Positions 42,728 through 51,800 are shown, counted from the first letter of the stretch. The stretch is 53,199 nucleotides of DNA from an uncultured Prevotellaceae bacterium (GCA_947166305.1 CAMVDV010000020.1:1-53199), one strand, 5' to 3'. A program made the numbers and translations. The notes: generated by a model not told the origin, from the letters alone.

Positions 42728-45676
42728 TCATTTCTTCATTTTCTCCCTTAGAAAGCGTGCGGTGTAGCTCTCCTTGCACTTCGCCACCTGCTCGGGCGTA
42801 CCGCAGCAGACGAGGCTGCCGCCTGCGTCGCCACCTTCGGGGCCGAGGTCGATGATGTAGTCGGCACACTTGATGACGTCAAGGTTATGCTCGATGATGA
42901 TGACAGTGTGGCCTCGGGCGATGAGCGCATCGAAGGCATCGAGCAGCTTGCGGATGTCGTGGAAGTGAAGACCCGTGGTGGGTTCGTCGAAGATGAAGAT
43001 GGTGGGTGCTCCCTTCTCTGTGCCCAGATAGCAAGCAAGCTTGACGCGCTGGTTCTCACCGCCCGAGAGAGTGGACGACGACTGACCGAGCTTGATGTAG
43101 CCAAGCCCAACATCCTGAAGTGGCTTGAGAAGCGCAACGATGCGTTTCTGTCCGTGTTCCGAGAAGAACTCGATGGCCTGGTTGACAGTCATGTCGAGCA
43201 CGTCGCTGACATTCTTGTCGTGGAAGCGGACGTCAAGTATTTCTGGCTTGAATCGTTGCCCGTGGCAGCTCTCGCAAGGTAACACGAGGTCGGCCATGAA
43301 CTGCATCTCTATGGTGACGGTGCCTTCGCCCTTGCACTCCTCGCATCGTCCGCCGTCGGTGTTGAAGCTGAAGAAAGCTGGCGTGAAGCCCATTTGCTGG
43401 CTGAGCGGAAGGGAGGCATAGAGCTTGCGAATCTCGTCCCATGCCTTGACATAGGTGACGGGATTGGAGCGCGTGCTCTTGCCAATGGGGTTCTGATCAA
43501 TGAACTCAATGGCAGAAACCATCTTCACGTCCCCCTCGAGACCGAGGAATTCGCCCGGACGGTCGCAAACCTCATCGAGCTGACGCTTCATGGCATTATA
43601 GAAAATGTCGCGCACAAGGCTGCTCTTGCCACTGCCGCTGACACCCGTGACGCACGTCATGACGCCAAGCGGGAAACGGACATCGATGCCTTTCAAGTTG
43701 TTTGCTCGCGCTCCTTTCACTTCGATATAGCTGTTGGACTTGCGTCGGCTGGCAGGAAGCGGCAAGGTTTCGGCGCCAGTCAAAAAGCGAAGAGTGTGGG
43801 ACACTTCCAAACCTTCCCTTAAAGGGGAGACTTTCTTCGCTGAATCCTCCTCTAAGGGGGAGTTAGAGGGGGTCCGTCCTTGATAGACAACCTCACCTCC
43901 CAAGCGGCCGGCGTCGGGTCCGATGTCGATAAGCCAGTCGGCTGCGCGCATGATTTCTTCATCGTGCTCCACGACGATGACGGTGTTGCCAAGGTCACGG
44001 AGTTGCTTGAGCACCTTGATGAGGCGTTCCGTGTCTCGACTGTGCAGGCCGATACTCGGCTCGTCAAGGATGTAGAGACTGCCAACGAGGCTGCTTCCGA
44101 GCGATGTGGCAAGGTTGATGCGCTGACTCTCACCGCCCGACAGACTGTTTGAAGCGCGTCCCAACGTCAGATAGCCAAGGCCTACGTCGAGAAGGTATTG
44201 CAGTCGGTTCTTGATTTCAGTGAGGATGCGTCCGGCTATCTTCAGCTCGTGCTCGCTGAACTGAAGGCTTTGCACCCAGGGCAAGAGGTCGCCGACGGAC
44301 ATATCGACGAGTTCGGTGATGCTCCGTCCGCCCACTTTCACATAGCTCGCTTCGGGTCGGAGCCGCGTGCCGTGGCATTTGGGGCAGACCGTCTTGCCTC
44401 GATACCGGGCAAGCATCACGCGATTCTGTATCTTGTACTGCCCTTGCCTGAGAAACTCGAAGAATGCGTCGATGGACATCAGTCCCCATTCGCGTTCCTC
44501 TGGAGCAATCTGCCAATCAGACGGCACGAATGTTTCCTTGCCGCCAAGGGTTTCCGGCTTCATCCTTTGGTCTGACGGCACACCGTGCCAGAGCCAATCC
44601 TTTTCTTGCTGCGTCAGTTCGAAATAGGGCTTGAAGATGGGGAAGCCACGCTCAGAGTTGAGGCGGATGAACCAGTTCTTCCACTCGCTCATCTTCTCGC
44701 CCCGCCAGCACATGACGGCGCCGTCGTAGAGGCTCAGGGCAGTGTTGGGGATGACCAAGTGCTCGTCGATGCCGATGACTTTGCCGAAGCCTTCGCACTC
44801 GGGGCAGGCTCCGATGGGAGAATTGAAGGCGAAGAGCTTGTCGGAGGGTTCTTCAAAAGTGATGCCGTCGGCTTCGAAGCGTGTGCTGAACGTATGTCGT
44901 TCGCCGCTCGGAAGGAACTGGATGATGGCCTCGCCGCGTCCTTCGTAGAACGCCGTCTCGCAGGAATCGACAAGACGGGCGATGGTGTCGCGGTCGTTGC
45001 CTGAAGATAGACGGTCCACGACCAACGCAATAGCCTCCCCAGCCCAAGACCCCCCGGCCCCCTTTAGGGGGAGTTTGTTCGCGGAAGTTACTTCCCCTAA
45101 AGGGGGCTGGGGGGTCAATTGTACCACCTCGTCGCCTACCATGATGCGGGCAAAGCCGCTCTTGCGGTACACCTCGAGCTGCTGTTCGAGCGTCCGACCC
45201 TCGGGAACATTGACGGGACACATCACCATGAGCTTCGTACCCTCGGGCTTGGAGAGCACGCACTGCACGACGTCCTCGGTGGTGTGGCGTTTCACTTCCT
45301 GTCCGCTCACGGGCGAGAAGGTCTTGCCAATGCGGGCGTAGAGGAGACGAAGGTATTCGTAGATTTCGGTACTGGTGCCGACCGTGCTTCGTGGATTACG
45401 GCTTGTCACCTTCTGCTCGATGGCGATGGCAGGCGGAATGCCCTTGATGTAGTCGCATTCGGGCTTGTTCATCCTGCCGAGAAACTGGCGGGCGTAGGAG
45501 CTAAGGCTCTCCACATAGCGTCGCTGACCTTCGGCATAGAGCGTGTCGAAGGCAAGGCTGCTCTTGCCACTGCCGCTCAGTCCGGTGATGACCACAAGCT
45601 TGTTCCTCGGAATCTCGAGCGAGATGTTCTTCAGATTGTTCACCCTCGCTCCTTTTATCTGTATGCAATCCTTCAT
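42728..45676 (-). CDS. uvrA: Excinuclease ABC subunit A
   Basis: DNA-damage recognition ATPase of nucleotide excision repair (982 residues; about 940 is usual). Two Walker A motifs are seen, GLSGSGKSSLAFDTLY and GVSGSGKSSLVRDIFYNAM. Zinc cysteine pairs include CPECEGFG, CPKCHGTRL and CESCHGQRF, and both ABC signatures (LSGGESQRINLA, LSGGENQRVKLA) are present. The excess length comes from two in-frame palindromic insertions, at residues about 187-210 (45048-45116) and about 600-625 (43808-43878), both in loop regions, so the protein should remain functional. The promoter box is at 45716-45723. Start ATG at 45676 gives the standard MKDCIQIKGARVNNLKNI beginning. Confidence 0.97.
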   Translation of the reverse strand: MKDCIQIKGARVNNLKNISLEIPRNKLVVITGLSGSGKSSLAFDTLYAEGQRRYVESLSSYARQFLGRMNKPECDYIKGIPPAIAIEQKVTSRNPRSTVGTSTEIYEYLRLLYARIGKTFSPVSGQEVKRHTTEDVVQCVLSKPEGTKLMVMCPVNVPEGRTLEQQLEVYRKSGFARIMVGDEVVQLTPQPPLGEVTSANKLPLKGAGGSWAGEAIALVVDRLSSGNDRDTIARLVDSCETAFYEGRGEAIIQFLPSGERHTFSTRFEADGITFEEPSDKLFAFNSPIGACPECEGFGKVIGIDEHLVIPNTALSLYDGAVMCWRGEKMSEWKNWFIRLNSERGFPIFKPYFELTQQEKDWLWHGVPSDQRMKPETLGGKETFVPSDWQIAPEEREWGLMSIDAFFEFLRQGQYKIQNRVMLARYRGKTVCPKCHGTRLRPEASYVKVGGRSITELVDMSVGDLLPWVQSLQFSEHELKIAGRILTEIKNRLQYLLDVGLGYLTLGRASNSLSGGESQRINLATSLGSSLVGSLYILDEPSIGLHSRDTERLIKVLKQLRDLGNTVIVVEHDEEIMRAADWLIDIGPDAGRLGGEVVYQGRTPSNSPLEEDSAKKVSPLREGLEVSHTLRFLTGAETLPLPASRRKSNSYIEVKGARANNLKGIDVRFPLGVMTCVTGVSGSGKSSLVRDIFYNAMKRQLDEVCDRPGEFLGLEGDVKMVSAIEFIDQNPIGKSTRSNPVTYVKAWDEIRKLYASLPLSQQMGFTPAFFSFNTDGGRCEECKGEGTVTIEMQFMADLVLPCESCHGQRFKPEILDVRFHDKNVSDVLDMTVNQAIEFFSEHGQKRIVALLKPLQDVGLGYIKLGQSSSTLSGGENQRVKLACYLGTEKGAPTIFIFDEPTTGLHFHDIRKLLDAFDALIARGHTVIIIEHNLDVIKCADYIIDLGPEGGDAGGSLVCCGTPEQVAKCKESYTARFLREKMKK
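43808..43878. repeat. In-frame palindromic insertion 2 in uvrA
   Basis: About 70 bp with paired segments TTCCCTTAAAGGGGAG and CTCCTCTAAGGGGGAG. Both are quasi-palindromic, and they resemble the element at 45048. It encodes SNSPLEEDSAKKVSPLREGLEV-like residues (about 600-625) in a loop between conserved UvrA blocks. The exact edges are uncertain. Confidence 0.75.
45048..45116. repeat. In-frame palindromic insertion 1 in uvrA
   Basis: 69 bp with 24-bp arms (45048-45072 and 45093-45116, one to two mismatches) around a 20-base centre. Arms contain CCCCCTTTAGGGG. On the coding strand it reads LTPQPPLGEVTSANKLPLKG, then GAGGSW, and its length is a multiple of three. Such text is absent from typical UvrA proteins, so it is an insertion. 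Confidence 0.9.
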
Positions 45677-45715
45677 TCTTCGTTCTTAACTCTTAACACT
45701 AAACACTTCATTCTG

Positions 45716-45723
45716 CAAAGGTA
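45716..45723 (-). promoter_or_regulatory. Promoter -7 box for uvrA
   Basis: TACCTTTG followed by CA on the minus strand, about 40 bases before the ATG at 45676. Confidence 0.75.
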
Positions 45724-46106
45724 CGACTTATTCTCGAAACAGCAAAGCATTCGGGCAGAAAACACATGGTGCGCGGCTAACGGGCACAAGGCGTTGGGAG
45801 GTGCATCATGCGCTGCCGACTATGCAGACTTCTGATGTTGCCTTCTTTCACAAAGCCAAATGAGTTGTAATGATTTTTCCGAAGCCATCGCGTTCAGACG
45901 GCTTGTTTTTCTCTTTCCGGCACATTCGTCCACCAAGGACAAGAAACGGGCTTAAATCGAAGCCCAACTGACAATCAATAAGATAGGAAGCCACTTCGGA
46001 GAGAGGAAAGTTAAGAAAGTACAACAATGCTTGTAGAAACCATCAAACGAAGCATTGTTTTCAACAAAAAACGGCACGGAAAGACAGTGGACAAGGCACA
46101 AAGAAA

Positions 46107-46194
46107 TTGGCAACACCCTGTGCCGTGTTGGCCAACACCGCGTGCCGTTATAAAAAGAATCCCGTGCCGAAGTCACTGACACGGCACGGGATTG
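46107..46194. repeat. 22-bp array J with inverted cap
   Basis: GTGCCG recurs at 46120, 46142 and 46164, exactly 22 bp apart, in units built around AACACC-N2-GTGCCGT. A perfect palindrome GTGTTGGCCAACAC lies between units 1 and 2. The last part is inverted (CGGCACGGGATT) and forms the terminator stem. Degenerate inverted copies (GGCAC at 46073 and 46095, also 22 bp apart) extend the array to the left. Confidence 0.75.
46148..46194 (-). terminator. Terminator after the asparaginase gene, formed by array J
   Basis: On the minus strand AATCCCGTGCCG pairs with CGGCACGGGATT over 12 bp and is followed by CTTTTTATAA. The stem lies about 30-75 bases downstream of the asparaginase stop codon. Confidence 0.75.
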
Positions 46195-46222
46195 TCTATA
46201 AAGATGTAAGGAATTTTACAGC

Positions 46223-47269
46223 TCAAGGCTTAGGTTTCGTAATCTCTCCGCAGAGGTCGCTGTTCATCATCTCCTTGATTTTCTCCACGGGCAACCCGTG
46301 GCCCAGCAGGAACATGAGCTTCGTGATGGCACACTCGGGCGTGCTGTCGTAGCCACTAATCACGCCGGCTTCCATCAAGGGCAGGCTCGTCTCGTAGAGA
46401 CCCATGTGGACGCTTCCTGCCTGGCACTGGGTGATGTTCACCATGAGCAGTCCCCGGCGGTCGGCATCCTTCAGCTCTTCCTTGAACCACCTCAGCTGTG
46501 GTGCGTTGCCAGCCCCAAAGGTACGAATCACGACGGCTTTCAGTCCCTCGATATTCAGCACGGCATGGACCAAACTCTGCTGGATGCCAGGGAAAAGCGT
46601 GAGCACCACGACGTCGGGCGCCACAAGGTAGTGAGGCTTGAAGGGCTTCGTGGGGTCAGGTTTGCGGATGGCTTGCTCGTTGAACCTAATGTGGATGCCG
46701 ACGGATGCAAGGTCGGGATAGTTGAACGAGCGAAAGGCGTTGAACTGCTCGGCACTGATTTTGGTGGTACGATTGCCGCGCATCAGCTTCTCCTTAAAGT
46801 AGATGCAGACCTCCGGCACGATGGGTGAGCCGTCATCATGCCTTGCTGCAGCTATCTCGATGGCTGTGATGAGGTTCTCCTTCCCGTCCGTTCGCAGCTT
46901 ACCGATAGGCAGTTGCGAGCCAGTCAGAATGACAGGTTTGCCCAAATTCTCCAGCATGAAGCTGAGCGCCGAGGCAGTATAGGCCATCGTGTCCGTGCCG
47001 TGCAGGATGACAAAGCCGTCGAAGCGGTCGTAATTCTCTGCGATGACGCGCACAAGCCTTCCCCAATGCTCCAGACCCATATCGCTGGAATCGATGGGAG
47101 GGTCGAAGGTGAAGGCATGAATGCTGAAGCAGAAGCGGCGAAGCTCGGGCACTTCGTCGAGGATAAGGTCGAAGTTAAAGCTCTCCAGGGCTCCCGTTTC
47201 GGGATTCTCCCTCATGCCGATGGTGCCACCCGTGTAGATGAGCAGCACGCTGGGGCGACGATTGTTCAT
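46223..47269 (-). CDS. Type I L-asparaginase
   Basis: Cytoplasmic-type asparaginase (AnsA-like, 348 residues) that hydrolyses asparagine to aspartate and ammonia. The two catalytic threonine motifs are seen: LLIYTGGTIGM near the N-terminus (T13) and FVILHGTDTMAYTASALSFML; also VVIRTFGAGNAP and a C-terminal GYDSTPECAITKLMFLLG. The start is placed at the ATG at 47269; an ATG at 47281 adds four residues and would leave almost no leader after the promoter at 47289-47296. The stop is followed by the array J terminator. Confidence 0.94.
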   Translation of the reverse strand: MNNRRPSVLLIYTGGTIGMRENPETGALESFNFDLILDEVPELRRFCFSIHAFTFDPPIDSSDMGLEHWGRLVRVIAENYDRFDGFVILHGTDTMAYTASALSFMLENLGKPVILTGSQLPIGKLRTDGKENLITAIEIAAARHDDGSPIVPEVCIYFKEKLMRGNRTTKISAEQFNAFRSFNYPDLASVGIHIRFNEQAIRKPDPTKPFKPHYLVAPDVVVLTLFPGIQQSLVHAVLNIEGLKAVVIRTFGAGNAPQLRWFKEELKDADRRGLLMVNITQCQAGSVHMGLYETSLPLMEAGVISGYDSTPECAITKLMFLLGHGLPVEKIKEMMNSDLCGEITKPKP

Positions 47270-47288
47270 ACTTGTGTCCATGGTTGCA

Positions 47289-47296
47289 CAAAGTTA
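47289..47296 (-). promoter_or_regulatory. Promoter -7 box for the asparaginase gene
   Basis: TAACTTTG followed by TG on the minus strand. Transcription would start near 47284. Confidence 0.65.
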
Positions 47297-47422
47297 CGAA
47301 AAAACATTGAACTAAGACGACGGAGGATTGAAAAGAATGGGAAAAAGAGTCACAAATCGAATTATTCTTCATTCTTCGCTCATAATTTTGAATTTTGAAT
47401 TAAGAAATTGGAATTTTCTTCG

Positions 47423-47430
47423 TACCTTTG
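47423..47430 (+). promoter_or_regulatory. Promoter -7 box, close to the start codon of DigH-like copy 2
   Basis: TACCTTTG followed by CA ends seven bases before the ATG at 47438, again implying a nearly leaderless transcript. Confidence 0.7.
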
Positions 47431-47437
47431 CAACATT

Positions 47438-48919
47438 ATGAAGCATAAGATACTTTTCGTGCTGCTCCTCTTAGCAGCCTCAGCGATGGGACAAAACCCC
47501 AAAAGAGAATTTCGCGGCGCTTGGATTCAAGCCGTCAACGGACAGTTCCAGAACATCGGTCGTGACCGAATGCAATCGACGCTCTCCAGTCAGCTCGACG
47601 ACCTCAAGAAGGATGGCATCAACGCCATTTTCTTCCAGGTGAGAGTGGAGGGCGATGCGCTCTATCCCAGTCAGCTTGAGCCTTGGAGCCGCTACCTCAC
47701 CGGGCAGCAAGGTATGCCCCCAAGCCCATATTGGGACCCCCTTCAGTGGATGATCGAACAGTGTCACGCCCGAGGCATGGAGCTTCATGCCTGGATAAAC
47801 CCTTACCGAGCCAAGACAAAGAGCACGACGGAACTGGCCAGCAACCACGAATATGCCCGGCATCCCGAACGCTTCTTCAGCTACGACGGACTCTTCCTCT
47901 TCGACCCCGGCATCCCTGAGAACCGCGACTACATCTGTCAGGTGGCTTGCGACATTGCCCGACGCTATGATGTCGACGGCATTCACATCGATGACTACTT
48001 CTATCCATATCCCGTGGCAGGCCTTGACATCCCCGACGACGCTTCCTATAATAAATACGGTGCAGGCTTGGACCGAGGAGACTGGCGCCGTCAGAACGTC
48101 AACAAGTTCATCGAGCAGATGTGTCGACAGCTCCGGCAGGTGAAACCCTGGATGAAGTTCGGCGTCTCGCCCTTCGGCATCTACCGAAACCAACGCACCG
48201 ACCCCAAGGGAAGCGCTACGACAGGACTGCAAAACTACGACGATCTCTATGCCGACGTGCTCGAATGGGTGCGACAAGGATGGGTTGACTACAACATCCC
48301 TCAAATCTATTGGGAGATAGGCCACAAGGCAGCCGACTACGAGGCGTGCATTTGCTGGTGGAGCCTAAATGCAGGTCAGCGGCCACTCTACATCGGTCAG
48401 GACGTATTGCGCACCGTTAAGCACCCCGACCCACTCGATCCCAACCAACACCAAATGGCTCGCAAGTACATGCTGCAGCGCACACTGCCAGGCATCCAAG
48501 GCAGTTGCCAGTGGTATGCAGCAGCCGTCTGCGAGAACCCTGGAGGCTATCAGGATATGCTTAGGCAGGTTTACCACAGCACGCCCGCCCTTCAGCCGCT
48601 GATGCCTTGGATTGACGACAAAGCCCCGAAGAAACCTCGCAAGACAGCCGTTATCTGGACGGACGAAGGCCCTGTGCTTTGCTGGACAGCGCCGAAGGCC
48701 AAGACCGTAATGGACGAGGCTTATCAGTATGTCGTCTATCGTTTCGGACCGGGAGAGAAGGTGAATCTCGACGACGCGGCACACATCTTCTGCATAACCC
48801 GACAGACCATGCTCCCACTCGACTATCAGGGTGGCGACACACGCTACACCTTTGTCGTCACAGCCCTCGACCGTTTGCAGAACGAGTCGAAGGCTGCCAA
48901 GAAGAAGGTAAAGCTCTGA
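47438..48919 (+). CDS. Family-10-like glycosyl hydrolase (GHL10, DigH/YngK-like), copy 2
   Basis: A 493-residue exported protein, paralogue of the gene at 40107. A signal peptide (residues 1-about 18, ending AMGQ) is followed by the GHL10 barrel: REFRGAWIQAVNGQFQNIGRD, INAIFFQVRVEGDALYPSQLEPWSRYLTG, GMELHAWINPYRAK, RYDVDGIHIDDYFYPYP, FGVSPFGIYRNQ and DYNIPQIYWEIGHKAADYEACICWW. A beta-sandwich-like tail ends YTFVVTALDRLQNESKAAKKK. The DigH-like activity on peptidoglycan is inferred. The ATG at 47438 is chosen because the promoter box at 47423-47430 lies inside the longer frame that begins at 47408. Confidence 0.93.
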   Translation: MKHKILFVLLLLAASAMGQNPKREFRGAWIQAVNGQFQNIGRDRMQSTLSSQLDDLKKDGINAIFFQVRVEGDALYPSQLEPWSRYLTGQQGMPPSPYWDPLQWMIEQCHARGMELHAWINPYRAKTKSTTELASNHEYARHPERFFSYDGLFLFDPGIPENRDYICQVACDIARRYDVDGIHIDDYFYPYPVAGLDIPDDASYNKYGAGLDRGDWRRQNVNKFIEQMCRQLRQVKPWMKFGVSPFGIYRNQRTDPKGSATTGLQNYDDLYADVLEWVRQGWVDYNIPQIYWEIGHKAADYEACICWWSLNAGQRPLYIGQDVLRTVKHPDPLDPNQHQMARKYMLQRTLPGIQGSCQWYAAAVCENPGGYQDMLRQVYHSTPALQPLMPWIDDKAPKKPRKTAVIWTDEGPVLCWTAPKAKTVMDEAYQYVVYRFGPGEKVNLDDAAHIFCITRQTMLPLDYQGGDTRYTFVVTALDRLQNESKAAKKKVKL

Positions 48920-48925
48920 AAGAGG

Positions 48926-48971
48926 TAAGAGTTAAGAGTTATTAATTAAGAGTTAAGAATTAAGAGTTGAA
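48926..48971. repeat. Simple TTAAGAG repeats
   Basis: Tandem variants of GAGTTAAGAGTTA (period 8-10) after the DigH-like copy 2 stop. Confidence 0.65.
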
Positions 48972-48983
48972 AGCCTGCGATAT

Positions 48984-49007
48984 GTAGGGACGCGCCGTGG
49001 CGCGTCC
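48984..49007. repeat. GC-rich palindrome, copy 4 (full)
   Basis: GTAG followed by the perfect GGACGCGCCGTGGCGCGTCC. A second, slightly changed copy (49031-49051, GGACGCGCCATGGCGCGGTC) lies 23 bp further on in the same orientation. Confidence 0.85.
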
Positions 49008-49083
49008 GCCGAAACGCACCAAAGTATATGGGGACGCGCCATGGCGCGGTCGCTCAATTATGCTGAAATCTGATAATTAACCG

Positions 49084-49617
49084 TTGATAGTTCCTTGTTA
49101 TACGCCTGCCACGCGCATCGAAGCGCCCGACTTTCGGCTGCGATTCGAGCAGAAGAATGTCCAGACCCTCAGGGCTGAGATGGACGAAGAGGGCATCGTT
49201 TGCTACTACGAGTCGGCAGATGTGTTCAGCAATCCCGATTTGCAGGCGTGGATAACGAAGACGTTGGAGGCATTTGCCCGCAAGCGTGTCAGGCAACGCC
49301 TCGTGCCCCGACTGCTACAGATGGCTGGCGAGCGCGGTCTAAGTGTCAGCCAGGTGAAGGTTTCTTCTGCAAGGGGACGCTGGGGAAGCTGTAGCTCGAG
49401 GGGAAACATCAACTTGTCTCTCTACCTTGCCCTGCTTCCGCGCCACCTCCAAGACTACGTCCTTCAGCACGAACTGACACACCTCGTGGAGATGAACCAT
49501 GGGCCTCGCTTCTGGTCGATGCTCGACGGTGTGCTCCACGGAAAGGCAAAATCGCTGCAACGGGAAATGAGGAGTTACAACACATCGTTCTTGAATCACA
49601 GACGGCAGGCACAGTAG
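49084..49617 (+). CDS. YgjP-like zinc metallopeptidase
   Basis: A 177-residue M48-related YgjP/DUF45-type protein. The zinc site HELTH is at residues 129-133, with MNHGPRFW (H139) supplying the third ligand, and VSSARGRWGSCSSRGNINLS is the family's upstream motif. Its cellular substrate is not established. The start is TTG at 49084: a TAA lies two codons upstream, and the conserved IEAPDF segment begins at residue 12, so the first ATG (residue 33) would cut it off. The preceding 150 bp are two GC-rich palindromes and simple repeats, so the original start region may have been disturbed. No promoter box was found. Confidence 0.85.
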   Translation: MIVPCYTPATRIEAPDFRLRFEQKNVQTLRAEMDEEGIVCYYESADVFSNPDLQAWITKTLEAFARKRVRQRLVPRLLQMAGERGLSVSQVKVSSARGRWGSCSSRGNINLSLYLALLPRHLQDYVLQHELTHLVEMNHGPRFWSMLDGVLHGKAKSLQREMRSYNTSFLNHRRQAQ

Positions 49618-49715
49618 TCCAGGCCTCGGGGCATTCACTTTCCTTAATATATATACACGCCATCCCAAGTTTTTATTAACAGAAATCAGTAAAAAAAAGC
49701 ATAAATCCTACTCAG

Positions 49716-50666
49716 ATGCGGCAGACTTGGCTCCTTTTGCTCTTCCTTGTGCTTTCTTCTTGCAGCGAGGCAAGGGCACAACGGTTGGTCTGGTGGAACG
49801 TCGAGAACCTCTTTGATTGCCGGCACGACACGCTGAAGGACGACAAAGGCTTCCTTCCGGACGGCGAATATCGCTGGACTCGCAGCCGATACTGGCGGAA
49901 GCTCGACGACCTGTCGCGCACCATTGCCGCCATAGCGGGCGACGATGCCTGGCCGATGATTGTGGGGTTGTGCGAAGTGGAGAACGACTCTGTGCTCCAC
50001 GACCTGACCCGTCGCAGCCCACTACGAAGGGCCCGATATGCCTTTGTCCACGAGGAAAGTCCCGACGAGCGTGGCATCGACGTCGCCATGCTCTACGATT
50101 CCCTGCAATTCCGTCTGCTCGGGCACGAGGCAAGGCGCATCCCGTCGGAAGAAAACGGCTTCCGTCCTACGCGCGACCTGCTGCACGTCTGGGGAAAACG
50201 CACGCCGCAGGGCGACACGCTGCACATCATTATGGCACACTTGCCGAGCCGTGCGCGAAACGGGAGGAAGGGTGAGATGCACCGCCGACTGGCCATCGCG
50301 ACGCTTTGCCGTTTGCTCGACGAACTAAGGGGCTGCGATGTGCTCCTGATGGGTGACTTCAATGCCGAACCACGCGACAGGATTTTCCGCGACGTGGAGC
50401 AGCGTCTGACCTCGCTCATGCCGCAGAGTCGCAAAGAACTGAAGGAAGAAAAAGGCTCCTACTACTTCCGTAAGACGTGGAGCTACATTGACCATATCCT
50501 CGTCAGCCCCAGCCTTTTGAACAAAATCGACGGAAGTGTTGCAACAGGCAGCCTTCCGTTCTTGCTGACGAAGGAGGGGACGCCGAGGCGCACCTTCAAG
50601 GGTCCGGCCTACAACGGCGGGGTGAGCGATCACTTACCCATCTGGGTGGACTTGCTGAGCAAGTAG
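49716..50666 (+). CDS. Endonuclease/exonuclease/phosphatase-family lipoprotein
   Basis: Metal-dependent phosphodiesterase-fold protein (316 residues), exported and probably lipid-anchored: the N-terminus [11 protein letters not shown] has a lipobox cysteine at residue 16. The EEP motifs are [12 protein letters not shown] (N28, E30), [18 protein letters not shown] and [13 protein letters not shown]. It may act as a nuclease, inositol or sphingolipid phosphodiesterase; sequence does not decide. Its 3' end overlaps the convergent aroC gene by 37 bp. Confidence 0.9.
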   Translation: MRQTWLLLLFLVLSSCSEARAQRLVWWNVENLFDCRHDTLKDDKGFLPDGEYRWTRSRYWRKLDDLSRTIAAIAGDDAWPMIVGLCEVENDSVLHDLTRRSPLRRARYAFVHEESPDERGIDVAMLYDSLQFRLLGHEARRIPSEENGFRPTRDLLHVWGKRTPQGDTLHIIMAHLPSRARNGRKGEMHRRLAIATLCRLLDELRGCDVLLMGDFNAEPRDRIFRDVEQRLTSLMPQSRKELKEEKGSYYFRKTWSYIDHILVSPSLLNKIDGSVATGSLPFLLTKEGTPRRTFKGPAYNGGVSDHLPIWVDLLSK

Positions 50667-51712
50667 GCATCGAGGATGACCATAGCGGCCATGGCCTCCA
50701 CGACGGGCACGGCTCGAGGCAGGACGCAGGCGTCGTGGCGGCCACGCGCAGTGAGTGTGACGGGTCGGCCCTCGCGGTCCACCGTCTTTTGCTCGCGCAG
50801 AAGGGTTGCCACGGGCTTGAATGCCACACGGAAGTAGATGTCCTGACCGTTGGAAATGCCACCCTGGATGCCGCCACTGTTGTTCGTCGAGGTGGTGATT
50901 CCACCGCGGCCATCGGGCACAAAGAGGTCGTTCTGCTCGCTACCCCTGCCGCTTGCGCCGGCAAATCCCAGTCCGTATTCAAAGCCCTTCACGGCGTTGA
51001 TGCTCAGCATCGCAGACCCCAGTTTGGCTTGGAGCTTGTCGTAAACCGGTTCTCCAAGTCCGATGGGGCAACCTTTTATACAGCATGATATTATGCCACC
51101 CACGGTGTCCCCCTCCTCCTTCACTTTCATGATGAGCCTTGCCATCTGCTCTGCCACCTCGCGGTCTGGGCATCGCACGTCGTTCAGCTCAGCCTCGTCG
51201 AGGTTATAGTCGAGGTATGTGCCCGGCAGGACAACGTCGCCCACCTGCTGCGTGTAGGCCTTGACGGAGATATCCAAGCGCCGCAGAGCCAGCTTGGCAA
51301 AGGCGCCTGCCACCACGCGGCAGATGTTCTCGCGAGCCGAACTGCGCCCTCCGCCCCGATAGTCGCGCAGGCCATACTTCTTTTCGTAGGTGAAGTCGGC
51401 ATGAGACGGACGGAATGCGGTGCGCATCTCCTCGTAGTCCTGGCTGTGCTGGTTGGTGTTGCGTACGATAAATCCGATGGGTGTGCCCGTGGTCCGCCCT
51501 TCGAAGATGCCGCTCAGCAGTTCCACCTCGTCGGCCTCCCTGCGGGCTGTCGTGAGCCGGCTCTGTCCGGGTTTCCTTCTGTCCAGTTCGCTCTGTATGA
51601 ATGCCGTGTCGACTTCTATGCCGGCCGGCATTCCATCTATCACTCCGCCTATGGCCGGGCCGTGGCTCTCGCCGAAGCCTGTCAGACGGAACAGTGTGCC
51701 AAACGTGTTCAT
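50630..51712 (-). CDS. aroC: Chorismate synthase
   Basis: Seventh enzyme of the shikimate pathway, forming chorismate from EPSP with reduced flavin. The 360-residue protein shows [23 protein letters not shown], the conserved [37 protein letters not shown] and [14 protein letters not shown] text ([16 protein letters not shown]). The ATG at 51712 begins the standard MNTFG start; an open frame reaches 51757. The promoter box is at 51801-51808, giving a leader of about 82 bases. The stop lies 37 bp inside the convergent EEP gene. Confidence 0.97.
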   Translation of the reverse strand: MNTFGTLFRLTGFGESHGPAIGGVIDGMPAGIEVDTAFIQSELDRRKPGQSRLTTARREADEVELLSGIFEGRTTGTPIGFIVRNTNQHSQDYEEMRTAFRPSHADFTYEKKYGLRDYRGGGRSSARENICRVVAGAFAKLALRRLDISVKAYTQQVGDVVLPGTYLDYNLDEAELNDVRCPDREVAEQMARLIMKVKEEGDTVGGIISCCIKGCPIGLGEPVYDKLQAKLGSAMLSINAVKGFEYGLGFAGASGRGSEQNDLFVPDGRGGITTSTNNSGGIQGGISNGQDIYFRVAFKPVATLLREQKTVDREGRPVTLTARGRHDACVLPRAVPVVEAMAAMVILDAYLLSKSTQMGK

Positions 51713-51800
51713 AGCCTTGTGTGTGTTGTGGTCAGACGGATGGGGTCGTGAAGCCATCCGTCTGCGATATTACTGAAAATTCTCCTGAGTTTTTCCACTG

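Larger units (their letters stand above)
45724..46222. other. Intergenic region upstream of uvrA
   Basis: This gap of about 500 bp between uvrA and the asparaginase gene (both minus) holds no convincing coding frame. It contains the 22-bp array J and the asparaginase terminator near its right end. I see nothing else in 45730-46050. Confidence 0.6.
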
